A stretch of DNA of 64,000 nt, taken from Suillus spraguei (Eukaryota; Basidiomycota; Agaricomycetes; Boletales; Suillaceae). The stretch is taken from NCBI GenBank assembly GCA_016800925.1, contig JABCPU010000008.1:372001-436000 (forward strand), in the 5' to 3' direction. A program made the position numbers and the translations under genes. Below are positions 11,742 through 24,543 of this stretch, one piece after another (position 1 is the stretch's first letter; the number at the start of each line of letters is the position of its first letter). Below the pieces are notes generated by a model. The model worked only from the letters and a program-made list of their open reading frames with translations. It ran no database searches and was not told the DNA's origin.

Positions 11742-12589
11742 TCAGTGTCCCAAGTTTTCATAAAACTTCACCATCCTACGCACATCTGGGCATAACGCCA
11801 GGCGTACCCGTTCACAATCCTGTACAACACCTTGCCCTTTTAACTCAATCCAAGCACTCAAGCTTCCGTTCAACGGTAGTGCTGAGTTCCCCAACCCCAG
11901 GGCACTCAAACCTCGCACCTCGTTGGCCAGTTTGTCTCGCTGGATGGACCACTTGAGCTTTCTAACCACAGGTAACAAAGACCGCGAAAAAGAGAGCAAG
12001 GACGATTCGACGTCAGGCAGAATATGAGAGTGATACAACAACTTGAGGCCAACAGGTGCAGGCGCACGTCTTCGAAGATGAGAAGCAATAATATGACCAG
12101 TGCGTTCGCGTTGTAGTCGCAGGCCGCTGTCATACTGATCAACAGACTGCACGTGGTTGTCAGCGGTTGGGACTATCACCGAACAAGAGTCTATACGCGT
12201 TCTTACGTGTTCTGTGTAGATGTACAAGCCCATGCGCAATCTCCTTTCCATGTTATGTCCACGGATGACGTGTCTATGCACGAGGTCCGTGATGGTTGGT
12301 CTTAGTAAGGCACCGTGAGGGCTTCGCGCGAATAGGGAATGGCCGACGCGTGATGGGGCGACTACCCGGAGTCGTATGAGATGCAGCACTGGGTCAGCTG
12401 CCAAAAGGGCGAGATATTCATGAAGTTTGGAGAGTGTTGCGAGGTCGGGTAGATCCAGAAATGACACTATGATTCATGACAACAGTTAAGTATTAGGAGA
12501 GTTGCAGTAATGACTTACGATGACTTACGAATATGAAGAATTATCTCTTGCGGCAGGTCAAGCAAATTTAATACGCGAACACTATTCAT
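11742..12589 (-). CDS. F-box protein
   Basis: Probable substrate adaptor of an SCF ubiquitin ligase. The ATG at 12589 gives MNSVRVLNLLDLPQEIILHI, and across an intron with donor GTAAGT and acceptor CATAG the F-box continues LSFLDLPDLATLSKL. The remainder (about 230 residues) has no repeat I recognise and is typical of basidiomycete F-box proteins with a short F-box and a variable tail. The substrate cannot be inferred. Upstream in-frame codons to 12718 are open but MNSVRV is the natural start because the F-box normally begins within about 10 residues of it. Confidence 0.8.
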
Positions 12590-13088
12590 CGTTCGCACTG
12601 TTGTACAAGTTATACATGAGGGAAAGTAACAACTGCGGATCCGAACTTGCGGAGGAAGCGTGCCCCATGTAAATCGGGTGCAATCTGACTCAGCAACTAT
12701 AGGGGCTCTTAGGTTCACGCCGCCAGGTTTGGGTCAGACAGGCTGTTCGCCGGTCACAAAAATACATGGTATAGACAGAACGAGTATCAAAAAACGGGGA
12801 ACAGGTATAAAACCCGAGGATTTTTTATGTATGTACTTGAAAACCTTGGGCAGTCCGGGACCGGGAGAAGCTAGAAGTACATGATTAAACGTTGATGTAT
12901 GTACGCGCTGCACGGATTCCGAGGGACAGCATGGCGTAGTCTAGTGAATGCAAGTGCAGAATGCACAAACCGTCCTCTGCGTGGATATCAATGAGAATTT
13001 GGAATCAATGCAATGCGATCCGGAGCAGAAATGGGAACTTGAATGGAAGAGCGCAGGGCCGGCTGGTGCTCATCTGGATATATAGTCC
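12590..13088. other. Intergenic interval between two minus-strand genes
   Basis: About 500 bp containing the promoter side of the F-box gene and the downstream side of the DUF6533 gene. No exon chain, repeat or RNA gene was seen. Confidence 0.5.
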
Positions 13089-15077
13089 TCACATCGTGGA
13101 CATCGTCTTCTCTATTTCAATCCTAATCCCTGAGACGGCCGACATGCCAGCTGCTCCACTTTCGTCAGTCGCGCTCCCTGGCCGAGCATTGAACCCCATC
13201 TCGATCGAGTTGTAAGCGGGTGCTGGTGTGGCGTTTTCCACCGAACCCAATGAGCGTGTGCTATCTCCACCATAGCCCATGCCGAGCTCAAAGTTCATCT
13301 CGTCAAGCTCCACCTCAGCTGCTTCAAGATCGGGCGGAATGCTTCCTATAGTGCTCAACATCACGTTTGAAGTGATCGTTGAGCCTGGGCCGCGGTGACG
13401 TCCGCGTCCAGGCTTTCCGCGGTAACCAGTATTGGAGGTAAGCACACCAGATTTAGTTGCAAATGCGCTAACGCCTGTTCCTTCTGAATGGGAAACGGTC
13501 TCCGCGCCCCGTTCACGAAGATCAAGGATCTGAGAAAAACGAATGAGGTCGCTTTTGATAACACATATTGGCATTGAGCATACCAAACGACATGCCAACA
13601 CTGGCGCCATCATAACGCTGAGTGGGATGTTGAGCGCGGATATCACTTGACGAGGTCTGTGAATAAACATAAACAACAATAAAGCGCACTATCACCATGC
13701 CACTGACTGAAGATAGAAAATCCCATTGATCTGGAGTAATGATTAGTTTACGAGAGCAAGTCTCAAATGAAAATCCTGCATACCAAGTTGGCAATAGAGA
13801 TCAAAATATAGTAGAAGACGCCTGACTTTGAGTTAGGAGTTATATGCATACATGGAGGTCACGGCGAACCTTCTCGAAGGAAAGTTTGAATGAGTTTGCT
13901 ACTTGGTCCGCCACTGCGGCGGCGAATTGCAAATGCTTTCCAGACCGTGATAGCAGTGACGATAGTGTCGAACAGAAGTGGGGCAATCTACGAATGTTGT
14001 AGATTAATCAAAGGTTGACAAGAGTGAAACTCACGAAGAAACCTGGAAGTTAGATAAGTACAAATAAATACAAGTTAGCCACGAATGAGAGCTCACCGAG
14101 CAAGTGAGCTGAATGAGGCCTTGAAATGGGGAAACATGGCCCCTCCGTCTATACCAGCGGTTTTAGATTTTCCTCCCGAGCTGCGAGAGTGACTCACAAA
14201 GGGAGGGGTGACAAACGGAAGAACTGGTAGTTGTTAGAGTGAAATTGAAACCATCATTGCTTAGAAACATACGCATCATTTCAGAAGTATCGACGAAAAG
14301 TTGATACCCGACAACACCAGCTAGCGCACATACGAGTGCTGCTAGTAGGTAGTTATTGCGGTTGAAAAACGCATAAGTACGAATAAGCAGAACAGCTGGC
14401 GTATACGACCGGAAATCAATATGTGAACTGGGAGAACAGTAGGGAAAGACAGACACTCGGATCCGACTTGGTTCCACATAGCCAATGCGACAGGAATCTT
14501 ACGGCGTGGTGTGAGTGATAATTTGCAGGGTATATGCGTCTCACTGACCTTGTAAATTCGCTGGCACTCTGCTTCGGTGTGGTTGGTGACAAAAGCATAT
14601 AAAAGATACGGAACGACGGCAATAACCCAGTAACTAAAGAACGCGACGGTGAATTGTGTTCAAAATTGCATAAAAATCAATACTTACCGACAGAAGAGAT
14701 ATGCAGTCTTAACGGGCGTCCAATTAGTCTTCCAGATCTTTGATGAGCTTGTCAGTGGAATACGGAGGTGAGCAATTATTAAATATTACAAAGTGCCATT
14801 CTCTAGGCAAGCTGATGGCCCAATCCCAAACAACGACAGCATCTGCGGATTACTGATGAGGACTTGTTGATGAAGAGCGTCTATCTATTTAAATACGTAC
14901 ACATGCCTAGTGGACGGGGGGGAGCGAGGTCAGCAAAAACAGGGTTTCATACAATGTTGAGAGTCCTTACAGCAGAAGTAGACTTGTGTACTGCAGAAAA
15001 CGGGTTAGAAGAAGCTTTCTGGTCAGGAAAGTTGCCTACATGTAAATGAAGTGTTGAGCTGTTTCCAGTTCCCCCAT
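13089..15077 (-). CDS. DUF6533-type multi-pass membrane protein
   Basis: Member of a family abundant in Agaricomycetes; no biochemical function is known. A likely first exon starts at 15077 (MGELETAQHFIYM). Next comes AVVVWDWAISLPREW, the usual DUF6533 start after the first helix, then IWKTNWTPVKTAYLFCRYW, LLYAFVTNHTEAECQ, and TPAVLLIRTYAFFNRNNYLL. Further helices follow, including GFFIAPLLFDTIVTAITVWK and the SVMMAPVLACRLVLDLRER block. The cytosolic tail (13089-13520) is Gly/Ser-rich. At least six introns are present. The join between exon 1 and the exon ending at 14842 is not resolved. Confidence 0.75.
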
Positions 15078-15826
15078 CGTGCGCTGAAGTGAAAAGACGG
15101 AAAATGAGGATGCTAGACAACGGTAAAGAAAGAAAGAAAGAATTTAGGAAAACTTGAATGAAGATTGCAATGACAACGGGAAGGACGAGTAGTAAGCTAG
15201 TACTACGGGGGCGACAAGTGCGACGCCACGGAAAGGTAGAAGGAAGCCTATTTCAATATTTGAAGAAAACTCAAACTAGGCCGGCATTTTCCATGTTCAG
15301 GATATTCAGTTGGTGAACACAGCACCTAGGGAGTCCCGAATCTGATCATCGGCTTCGCGAAGCGTCACAGAAGTATGCGCGCTGGAACCGACGATGGCTG
15401 CGAATCAGCCTTTACTAAGTTATTGATCACCCTTGCATGCATCCCTCGACTCTATCAGGCTTTCATCTTGCCACTACCAGATGTATATCGTAGATCTGGC
15501 GGTCCTCTTCAGTACGGCAACAGGGATCCCTACCGCTTAATGGAGCAACTTTGCCGAATTGTGCGATTTCTAATTCCAGAAAACAAGACGAGAGAATCAT
15601 CGCAGGTCAGCTCGACGACGCGCGAACGATGCTGGGAGTCCGAGAATCGATACATGAAGTTGGTCTAGTAGTAGGTGCACCTAGTACAAGTACGAGTCAC
15701 ATGATTCAAGTCAAAGCCACGGAGTTATTGTCCCACCTTACGTAAATGTTCTAACGCACCAGTCGCACGCACATGTTAACCTTCAACCTCGCCGCTTTCT
15801 GCTTCTGAGAGAAAAGTCAGGTCTTC
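15078..15826. other. Intergenic interval upstream of ALG9
   Basis: The 750 bp between divergent genes contain a small open frame on the plus strand (15375-15668) that has no family resemblance and lacks any supporting splice pattern. I treat this as promoter and spacer sequence. A TCACATGA-like element occurs at about 15697, some 130 bp before the ALG9 start. Confidence 0.5.
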
Positions 15827-18252
15827 ATGGCCTCAAACGTTCAAAATTTACGCTTGAGACGCAAAGAGGACAAAAAACCATCTGTTCCATCCGTTGTACG
15901 GCATTCCGGCATTCTACAAGATCAACTTCGCAGGTAATTTACTTCGTCTTATCCATTTATGACTTCTCATCGATGATTTCCCCAGGTCCGCTCGTAAACC
16001 ATGGAATCCAGACTTTTTAACAGCAGTACGCATTCTATTGCTCGTCCGAGTAGCAGCGGCCATGTATACCAATATACAAGACTGTGATGAGGGTAAGTAA
16101 TACAGAAACTTGTATTTGTTAATTCTCCAAGTTACATGTCACGTCAGTGTTTAATTTTTGGGAGCCACTACACTACATCGATCATGGTCATGGCTTCCAG
16201 ACATGGGAAGTCACCCCGATGTATGCTATTCGAAGTTGGGCATATGTCTTGTTACACCTCATACCTGCACGCCTCCCCCTAGCTCTTAACCTTGGAAAGG
16301 CGAGTCTTCGTAACAAGATCCAATTTATTATCGCATTGAACTTACCAATGTAGCGTCCTGCATTCTTCGCAGTCCGCATAACTTTAGCCGTTGTATCTAC
16401 GCTTTGCGAAGCTAAATTATGCCGCACTGTAGTTGAGAAAATCAATGAACGAGTTGGTCGTTACTTGTTTTTTATGCTGCTGTTCAGTGCAGGCATGTGG
16501 AACGCCGCCCCAGGTATGATCCTTTATCCATGTTTTCGTCAAAATCTTCGTTCTGGCTGAGTACCCACATAGCCCTCCTACCTTCTTCTTTCTCAATGTA
16601 CGCAACCACAATTGCATTTGCGTACTCACTCGAACCATCGAGCATCAAGAACAAGCGAAGAACTTTATTTGCGACAATGCTTTTCGCTATAGGAGCTATT
16701 GTTGGATGGCCTTTTGCACTTGCTCTCTCATTGCCTTTTGTGTTTGAGGAATTGCTCGTTTTTGGTGGAGATCGAGTCAATCCGAGCTCACGCAGATCAT
16801 GGATGATTTCTCGCTGGAAACGCCTCTTCATTGCCGGTCTTGTATCCGCTCTGATATTTGTAGGCATTCGCTATGCATGATTCGCTTATACCCAATAATT
16901 GCTTTTGTCGCAGGTTCCCGTCATAGCGATTGACAGTGTTGCGTATGGCGGGTGGACCATCGTGCCTTGGAACATTGTCCGCTACAATGTCTTTGGTGGA
17001 TCCGAACGTGGTCCTGATCTATACGGCACAGCCCCCTGGTACTTCTACATCCTCAACCTCCTCCTGAACTTTAATGTCCTCGTGCCTCTCGCTTTTATTT
17101 CCCTGCCTTGTCTTGCAGTTACCTATAAGATCGATCACAAGCGGCTCGGGATGTTCAAACCTGGCCCAGACCAGAGTTCTCCGTTCACGCTACTTGCCCT
17201 TCGTTTAGCACCACTATATGTCTGGACGGCCGTCTTAACAGCACAAGCGCACAAGGAGGAACGTTTCATGTTCCCTGCATATCCCCTCATTTGTTTTAAT
17301 GCAGCCGTGGCCTTGTACCTCATCCGCGGATGGATGGAAGTCGCATATATTTCCGCCACCAAGTCCTCATATAGGGTATATTTATGCTTGTTGTCCACAC
17401 ATGCATTTGCTTACGTTTGCTTTGCCTTACTGTCACGATAGGCTTCAAGATCTATCATATTTGGTGCAATAACGTGCATTGTGATCGCCGTGACGGGGCT
17501 TATTTCTCTGTCTCGCGTCCTTGCCTTGTGGCATTACTACCACGCGCCGCTTTCCACGTTCAGTCACCTCGAGGCCGTCGAGCTTCCACGGCTGCTGAAT
17601 GCTACTGGGCTTCTCCCACCTCTTCTTCCCGGGGTGGAAGAGATTGACAGGCCTTCCATCGATTTAGCACCGATAAGGGCATTTGATCTGAGGCTTTGTC
17701 TAGGAAAAGAGTGGTATCGCTTCCCAGGACACTACCTTGTTCCCAATGGCGTGAAAGTCGACTTTGTGAAGAGCGAATTTGGGGGGCTGCTTCCTGCGCA
17801 CTTTGCAGAAGGTCATGCAAAATTAATCTTCAATGGATGGTGGAATAGGTCGGGTTCCAAGATCACCCCAACAAGTTTGAACGACCTCAATAAGGAGGCA
17901 CCAGAATTTTATGTCAGTAAACGACTATTCTACCCGAGGCATTTCGTTGACTTTCTTTTAGGTGCCCATTGAGTCTTGCGACTACCTTGTAGACCTAGAC
18001 TTTCCCAAGCACCCGGTGTCGTCACTTCTAGAACCGCGATACGCAGTCGACAACGAGACCTGGGAACGGGTATCATGTCTCCCATTCCTTGACGCGTCAC
18101 ATTCATCACTTCTCACCCGCACGCTCTGGCTCCCCGGTTCATGGTGGCAAGACAAGAACGAGTTCGGAGATTACTGCCTGCTGAAAAATATGGGGAAGGT
18201 GTACAATAAAGAGGTCGAGGTTGCGTCGCGTGTGCAGGAGGGAAAGCTGTAA
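15827..18252 (+). CDS. ALG9: ALG9 alpha-1,2-mannosyltransferase
   Basis: ER-membrane GT22 enzyme that adds the seventh and ninth mannoses from dolichol-P-mannose to the lipid-linked N-glycan precursor. The ATG at 15827 gives a basic cytosolic N-terminus. The luminal catalytic loop reads VFNFWEPLHYIDHGHGFQTW, with the acidic residue and FNFWEP typical of GT22, followed by EVTPMYAIRSWAYVLLH. Downstream blocks include SAGMWNAAPALLPSSFSMY, IVGWPFALALSLPF, YGGWTIVPWNIVRYNVFGG, GTAPWYFYILNLLLNFN, AHKEERFMFPAYPLICF, and the C-terminal CLGKEWYRFPGHYLVP. About ten membrane helices can be counted. Six or more short introns keep phase without any frame break. Length is normal for ALG9. Confidence 0.95.
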
Positions 18253-18413
18253 AATGTTGTGCGTGGCGACGCCACATAGATATGAGTGCAATAATGATTA
18301 TTGTCAGCCACCATGAACATGGGATCTGAGAATGTGGCTGACGTTTAGAGAAGAATGGTGCTGCCATAGTTATTTTATCTTCCTTCTTGTTGGGCCACTC
18401 ATTTGCAGATAGT

Positions 18414-20443
18414 ATGTTGTCCTCAACGCACGTCCGTCTGACCCGCACGTCTTCTGATCTGCGCTTGCTTGCCACTATGCTTGGCCCTCCGTCGCCTACC
18501 CTCAAATCAAGTGACCTACTATCACCAAGCACGTCTGGTGAAATACCGCTCATTATCGACCTCGTGATTGACAAATTTTCTACGCCCTTGAACTCGCCTC
18601 TCAGGTTTGGATATGACATCGACGTATGCACCCCGTCAAAATCAAGTAGACTTGAAATAGACGTAACAGCTGCACAGGGAAGAGTCTCGAAGTTGCCTAG
18701 GTCCCAGATGACACCCTCACTGGCGGCACTGTCCTCTAACCTAGCAAGTCCTCGCAGTGTCGACGAATCGCTGCTTGACGAAGTTTTTTTCACTCCGAAG
18801 TCATCTCAGTCGTCCCAGTCGCTCATTTCTACCCCCTCTCCTTCCCCAAGCCCCCTCTCCAAATCTCTGTTCCAGTTGACACATGTCCGTAGCCTGGCTG
18901 TATCGGACTCAGTCAGCTCGTCGCTATCAGAAACCCCTAGCGCTAGGACTGTTCTCGGAGGCGCAAATCGACAAGCTTGGGTTTTCAACTCGAGAATGAC
19001 TTCCAATTTAGCTATGGTTGTTCATGCAGAGGACAAAGAGAACGAACAAATTGTATACCTTGGCACATCAGCGACGTTCTCAACACTGCCAACACCTTGC
19101 TTTGCTCCTCCGTCGCCATCGCCTAGTGTAGATGTGATTTCCCCAATATCGTTTACATACTCTAGGAGAGATCGCAGACCACTGGAACGCTCTGGAGCCA
19201 TTCATCACTTGAAGACCCCTCGCTCAATCCCAAGGACCTCTCGGCTGCGTCTACATGCCCGTGAGCCCCAGTCACCGGTCATCACACCTGTACGCACAAC
19301 TCGCTGGCAGCTCACTGACTCCCCTTCGGCAAGCTCCATACATTCGTGTCCTTCTGCAACTACTACCTCGAACGATTCGGGTGTCTCTAGCATCCCTATC
19401 TTCCACGTGATCTCGCATGGCTCGGAGGGACCGAAGTTGAACTCTGGATCGACCAGGAAGGCTTCCGCGCGATCCGGCCCATGATGCGACTGATGGGGTA
19501 TTCCCCACGCTCCCGTTCACTACTCCCATATGGCGAGCGCGGCGTCTCCTCCGACGTGAGCGGAGGCGTTGCGGAGTTCATGCCAGTCAAGCGCGAGAGC
19601 TTCGCATTCCACTATGCGACTCTCGATGGTCCGCCGATGCTACGGCGCGTCACTGTTGGTGGGGACGAGTCGCGTGACTATCTCTCCCGGCATGCGGCGC
19701 TGAACATCAAGACGAACGGTGTATATACCGTTCTAGGAAGCGAGAGCATGGCGCTGGGAAACTCCCAGGAACAAGTGAAGATGCAGTGGAAGTTCGATTA
19801 CCTCGTGGACGACCGTTACACAGACGGCTCGCGGCGGGTCCTCCCCGGCGAGAAAATCATCACGCCACTGACGTTTTCGTGTTCTCCATTCCTGCTGCAC
19901 CCAATGCAGGGTAAGAAGGTCGGGTTCGTGCATCTCATGAAGAAGAGCGTCGTACCGAAGCTCTCCGCGGAGAAGCTGGAGCCGCCTGAGCGTCCCAAGA
20001 ATGTCGGGCAGCTGAACCAAGTACAACAAATGGCGAGTCCGACTCGCACTGGGTGTATGCGCAGGCATGGGCCGTCCAGGTCGGATGTCCATGCGAACCC
20101 GGGAGGCGTTCTTACATCGGCAACCAGTGCCCTGGTTGGCAGCTCTCCCTTGGGACCGTCAAAGGGCGGTAGATTACTACTCGAAGGCACCAGACAGATA
20201 CAATACACTCGGAGGCGGAGGGCCTCATCAGCTGGAGAACACGGTTACGTCACATCAAGTTTGCATGAACTCATGTCTGCCCAACCAGTTACTATCGCCG
20301 AGCATGCAACGGCCGAGCCACCGAAGATGACCGCACTCATGAACGAAGACCCACCCAGAGCTTGCCTGAATACAACACTGCGGTCTAGACAACATCATGG
20401 ATGCCTGAAAGGATGCCAAGATGATAAACGGTCGGCCAGATAA
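18414..20443 (+). CDS. Conserved hypothetical protein with a WIDQEGFR-type domain
   Basis: Two abutting frames are best joined by an intron at 19290-19390 (GTACGC...CTCTAG). The splice turns ...SPVITP into HPYLPRDLAWLGG and then TEVELWIDQEGFRAIRP, without which the second frame would start inside the conserved block. The N-terminal 290 residues are Ser/Pro-rich and probably disordered. The conserved part contains GVAEFMPVKRESFAFHYAT, LDGPPMLRRVTV, GDESRDYLSRHAALNIKTNG, VYTVLGSES, KFDYLVDDR and LTPLTFSCSP-like segments. I recall this as a recurrent basidiomycete domain of unknown function but can give no domain name. The start at 18414 is the first ATG after a possible acceptor. A decayed copy of the conserved part lies at 21241-21700. 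Confidence 0.6.
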
Positions 20444-20506
20444 GAGTGAGAGAGATATTGATATTTAAGGCACTACTGATACATACTACGTATACAATGG
20501 AATAGG

Positions 20507-20964
<458 letters not shown>

Positions 20965-21240
20965 GTTGTATGCGATGAGTTATGTGTTTTGACGATTGAT
21001 AGAAAACGCGGATAGGACTTGCAGTATCGACCACGATGGTGGTAAAAGAAGAAAGGTAAAAGTACAGTCAACATTCACCGGTCCGTCAATTATACGCGTG
21101 TGGTCGTGTTTGTGACCATCACGTGGCGTCTAGCTGTTCTTGCCAGAGACTCGGGCCTTCAGTCACTCCTGTAGGCCTTGAAATGGGCCAAAGAGTTCAT
21201 TGTTTACTCGTACACTCTCGCAACTGTCAACTGGATTGTT

Positions 21241-21700
21241 ACTTGCAATGACAGGGAATGGCTACTAGTAATGATCAATCACCTTCAGTGCCTATTACAG
21301 CCCACGCGCGCATCGTGCACTACACGACTGCGATCTTCGATGGTCCATTCATTCTACGCCGCGTCAATGTGTGCGGGTACAACTGTCTCTCACGGCACGC
21401 GGTGCTGAACATCAAGACAGTAGTGTTCATATCTTTCTCGGGAGCGAGAGCATGGCGATCGAAAGCTCGCACCGGGAGTACATGTGAAGACGCCACGGAA
21501 ATTCGACTACCTGAGACCTCATAGAGTCGATGTATTTCATAAAGAATATCGTACTGAAGCTCTTTGCGTAGACATTGGAACCACTTGTGCGTTCCAAGCA
21601 TGTTGATTATCTGCACCAGCTGCAACGAATAATGATAGGTGCATCGGAGCAGACATGGGTATCCAGTTCAGATTTCTACATTGGCAAGTAGTGCTACAAT
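21241..21700 (+). pseudogene. Decayed partial copy of the WIDQEGFR-domain gene
   Basis: The translation of 21258-21524 contains VHYTTAIFDGPFILRRVNV and LSRHAVLNIKT, matching HYATLDGPPMLRRVTV and LSRHAALNIKT of the gene at 18414-20443. The nucleotide match continues out of frame: GCGAGAGCATGGCG, GTACTGAAGCTCTTTGCG and CATGGGTATCCAGTTC correspond in order to parts of 19740-20090. Several frame changes and a stop inside the homologous stretch indicate a pseudogene. The 5' and 3' limits are approximate. Confidence 0.7.
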
Positions 21701-21980
21701 GAAAGAACCTTCGCTGAACATCTTGACAGTATTCACGCGTCCGTTTTTGTGTAAAGATGCTCTAACCTTAGGCAGAAGCTTAGGGGGAAACCTGACATTC
21801 CTTATCAACGCTAATGACAAGGAAACGAGTAGCGGGAACAAAACAATTGCACGAAAACCAGTGTGAGCGGCTCCACCCACATGCTTCCTTGAGGTAGTCT
21901 ACTAATTGGGGAAAACTCGAGCAAGATAAATGGCAGCAAGCAACAAGGCGAATGCAGTACACGATTGTTCGCATTTTGAG

Positions 21981-23861
21981 TCATACTTCCTCCAGGTCCG
22001 ACGAAGCTTGGTCAGAATGAGCTAAATATTCATATTCACACTCTGTTCCGTTTTCCTCCTCGGAACCCTCTCCACCACCAGCGTCCACTTCCATATCTTC
22101 GGTTTCCTGTGCTGGCTGCGCGACCTTGCAGCGGTCTTCATCGGTCCCTGTACCTCCGGCATTTAGCACCATTCTCCTCCCCTGTTCGCGAACCACGGAG
22201 AAGGACTTGATCAAAAGGTGGACAAGATGCCACCTTGAGAAGTATTTGTCGAAGCCTCGATACTCCTCGTACATATCAATGTCCCATGCCTCAACTGATT
22301 TCATATTAGGTGCGATGGCTGAGATGAAAGCAGCAATCCTTGTTGGATGGCAAATTTTTGATGTACTGAAGAATGCACGAGATAGCGTCTTGTGTACAAA
22401 TCCATGGTAAGGAACATCGGGGGATATGCTGTGTTTGTCTATAGCAGACCAGTTTACGGCAATGCCAACCGAGACTAAACATGGGCAATGTTGCAACAGC
22501 GAGATGAAGGTATCTGAGGTGATATGATGTCTCATGCGTGTTTTATTGAAGTGCAATTCTTCCAGAAACGGCCAGGCCTTGACCATCTGCAAGAGGGCAG
22601 CATCATCCAATTGCAGACAGGGATCTAATTCGAAGCTGAGCTTGCGAAGATTGCGAAAAGCGGTGAGTGGTTGAAAGGATGTAATTCTGATTGTATTGCC
22701 GTGATCAAGAGACCAGTCGGCGATGCTGAATTCCACCTGTTGCAATGAGCTGTGCGCGCATATATTGGGCAGACGGGAAATGAAAGACGGCAGGGTTAGT
22801 GTGGTGGACGTTTGGTCGGTGATGGTAAAAGATAACACTTTCGGAGCAACGGAAAGCGTTCCGAAGAATGCATCTAAGACTTCCAGTGTTTCTGTCTCTA
22901 TATCCAGTTCTTGCAGCGCACGGAATGCAGGCAGCTGCAGGTGCTTTTGTGTAGCCACGAATAGGGGCGTTGAGGGTAAGCGACATTTGAGAAATCGGAG
23001 TGAGGCCAAGTTGGACAGGTATAGTATGGCCGCCTCGGAAACTTCTCCAGTGCTTACCGAGGTCAGATGAGACCAGCACTGTAACGTGGTCGATATGTCT
23101 CCTACTTCTATCTCCCGATGAATACTGAAGTTTGAGACAGAAGGGCACAGCATCGGGATACATAACAAGATAGATTGTTCGGAAAGACCAAATATGATCT
23201 TATTGGCGATATCAAGTGTCGTCAATTTCGGGGTCACAAACAACCGGATATATGGAAAAACTTCACTGGTGGTCTCACCCCAAACTAGGGAAACCAAGTT
23301 AGGGAGCAATGGGAAGGGGAAAGGAGGACAATTAAGGGTACGCCAAATTCCAGTACAGAATGTATTAGCTGTTGTGTCGAGTGAACGGACACGGTGGTTG
23401 TATTTGCAAAAAATAGACCAGTCGTCGATGGTCATAGTCCTTTGAAATTTCTGGCGAATGGGGTGAATTGATGAACCACCCTGAGCATGAGTCAGTGTTT
23501 GACTTACCAGGTTTCCATCGATATCTTTCCATAGGTTCCGAGGTAAACATCTGACAAGTGGTGAAAGTCCAGATAGGTCTTGCCATAGAAAGTCCAATGC
23601 CAGTCCAGTAAATGACTTGCATGTCAAAGCAAGCGCCAGGAGTGCCTTATTTCTCCAGCGCTCCGTAAAGGCGTCATGGACCAACTGGAAGATTTTCCAC
23701 TGAAGGTCAGGTATGATCATGCAGCGAATAGACGCGGACGACGAAGTGGCAGGATCATCACTAGTCATATTGTCCCTTTGGCCGGCATAATTGACCTTTT
23801 GAGGTGAGCGAGTTTCTCGTTGATCAGCGATTTCTACAGAATACTGAGCATCCATGCACAT
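21981..23861 (-). CDS. F-box/leucine-rich protein, single exon
   Basis: An uninterrupted 626-codon frame starts MCMDAQYSVEIADQRE. Near residue 45 an F-box-like segment (IRCMIIPDLQWKIFQLVHDA, ALLALALTCKSFTGLALDFL) is followed by WQDLSGLSPLVRCLP, a combination typical of Agaricomycete F-box proteins. Irregular Leu-rich repeats run through about residues 150-520 (for example LSNLASLRFLKC, FRALQELDIET, FRNLRKLSFELD, WPFLEELHFNKTR). The tail is strongly acidic (EETEDMEVDAGGGEGSEEEN-like). It probably recruits an unknown target to an SCF ligase. The lack of introns contrasts with all neighbours and is common in this expanded family. Confidence 0.8.
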   Translation of the reverse strand: MCMDAQYSVEIADQRETRSPQKVNYAGQRDNMTSDDPATSSSASIRCMIIPDLQWKIFQLVHDAFTERWRNKALLALALTCKSFTGLALDFLWQDLSGLSPLVRCLPRNLWKDIDGNLVSQTLTHAQGGSSIHPIRQKFQRTMTIDDWSIFCKYNHRVRSLDTTANTFCTGIWRTLNCPPFPFPLLPNLVSLVWGETTSEVFPYIRLFVTPKLTTLDIANKIIFGLSEQSILLCIPMLCPSVSNFSIHREIEVGDISTTLQCWSHLTSVSTGEVSEAAILYLSNLASLRFLKCRLPSTPLFVATQKHLQLPAFRALQELDIETETLEVLDAFFGTLSVAPKVLSFTITDQTSTTLTLPSFISRLPNICAHSSLQQVEFSIADWSLDHGNTIRITSFQPLTAFRNLRKLSFELDPCLQLDDAALLQMVKAWPFLEELHFNKTRMRHHITSDTFISLLQHCPCLVSVGIAVNWSAIDKHSISPDVPYHGFVHKTLSRAFFSTSKICHPTRIAAFISAIAPNMKSVEAWDIDMYEEYRGFDKYFSRWHLVHLLIKSFSVVREQGRRMVLNAGGTGTDEDRCKVAQPAQETEDMEVDAGGGEGSEEENGTECEYEYLAHSDQASSDLEEV

Positions 23862-24543
23862 GTTCGAGTAGCTACGTAGGAGGACGAGATTAGGATTGAC
23901 TTGCGAGCGCTAGTTCGACTACTCAATTGCCGGCACGGCTCCGAATTTCAAATAAACTTCAAACTAATTTCTTCAATTCCGAGCAAGAGTTTAATGTTCA
24001 CCTTGTCAATGACGTAAATCGGGTTTCGTCCTCAGTCTCTATCCTTTTATATATAATTAATTCCAGGGCTTGAGCCTCTGGGTGTACTCTAGTGTTTCAA
24101 GTTTACCTTTCAGATTTATTCAAAGCCTGAGGCTACTAGTGCGCAAGGGTACACCATCCATATTTTTGTTGGCCTGTATTATCATGACTGATGGCTCAGG
24201 CTCGAGAAGACATGACGCCTCAAGAAAATGATTTTTCCATTGCATTTTTGCTGGAGACCCCTTGGGATTCCACCGAGAAAGCTTGTGAGTAGTTTCAAGG
24301 TGGCCTAGGCAACTGCTTTAGACCTGGTTCGTGCCAAGCAAAATCAGGATTTGGCACTGCATCGAGCTTGTGGCTTATTCGTGATTTGTGGTACATTGCT
24401 GGACACTTCAACTTTCACCGGATAGTTACACGCCGCTAATCATGCTTAAAAAAATCACTATATCACCCTCAAGATATTGAACGGATATGCCAATCAGCTA
24501 AATAGGGAGGTCAAACCTCAGGAAATCAACAATGGAATCCCCC
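23862..24543. other. Intergenic interval
   Basis: About 680 bp between two minus-strand genes, forming the F-box promoter and the transporter 3' flank. I see no exon chain or RNA gene. Confidence 0.5.

Noticed and set aside
11742..12142. Minus-strand frame 11906-12142 as a gene
   Set aside because: It lies in another register inside the F-box coding sequence and has no homology signal.
15375..15668. Small plus-strand gene upstream of ALG9
   Set aside because: No family resemblance, no splice partners, and it overlaps another short frame in a different register.
18113..18793. Minus-strand 226-codon frame overlapping the ALG9 end and the next gene
   Set aside because: It is antisense to two better-supported genes, and its Ser/Arg-rich translation looks like the complement of the Ser/Pro-rich N-terminus at 18.4-18.8 kb.
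19481..20443. Separate gene starting at the ATG overlapping the upstream stop
   Set aside because: The conserved block begins upstream of that ATG and the overlap has no meaning for eukaryotic translation; an intron at 19290-19390 explains both frames.
21001..21240. Divergent histone H3 partner of H4
   Set aside because: No H3 sequence occurs on either side of H4 within the window.
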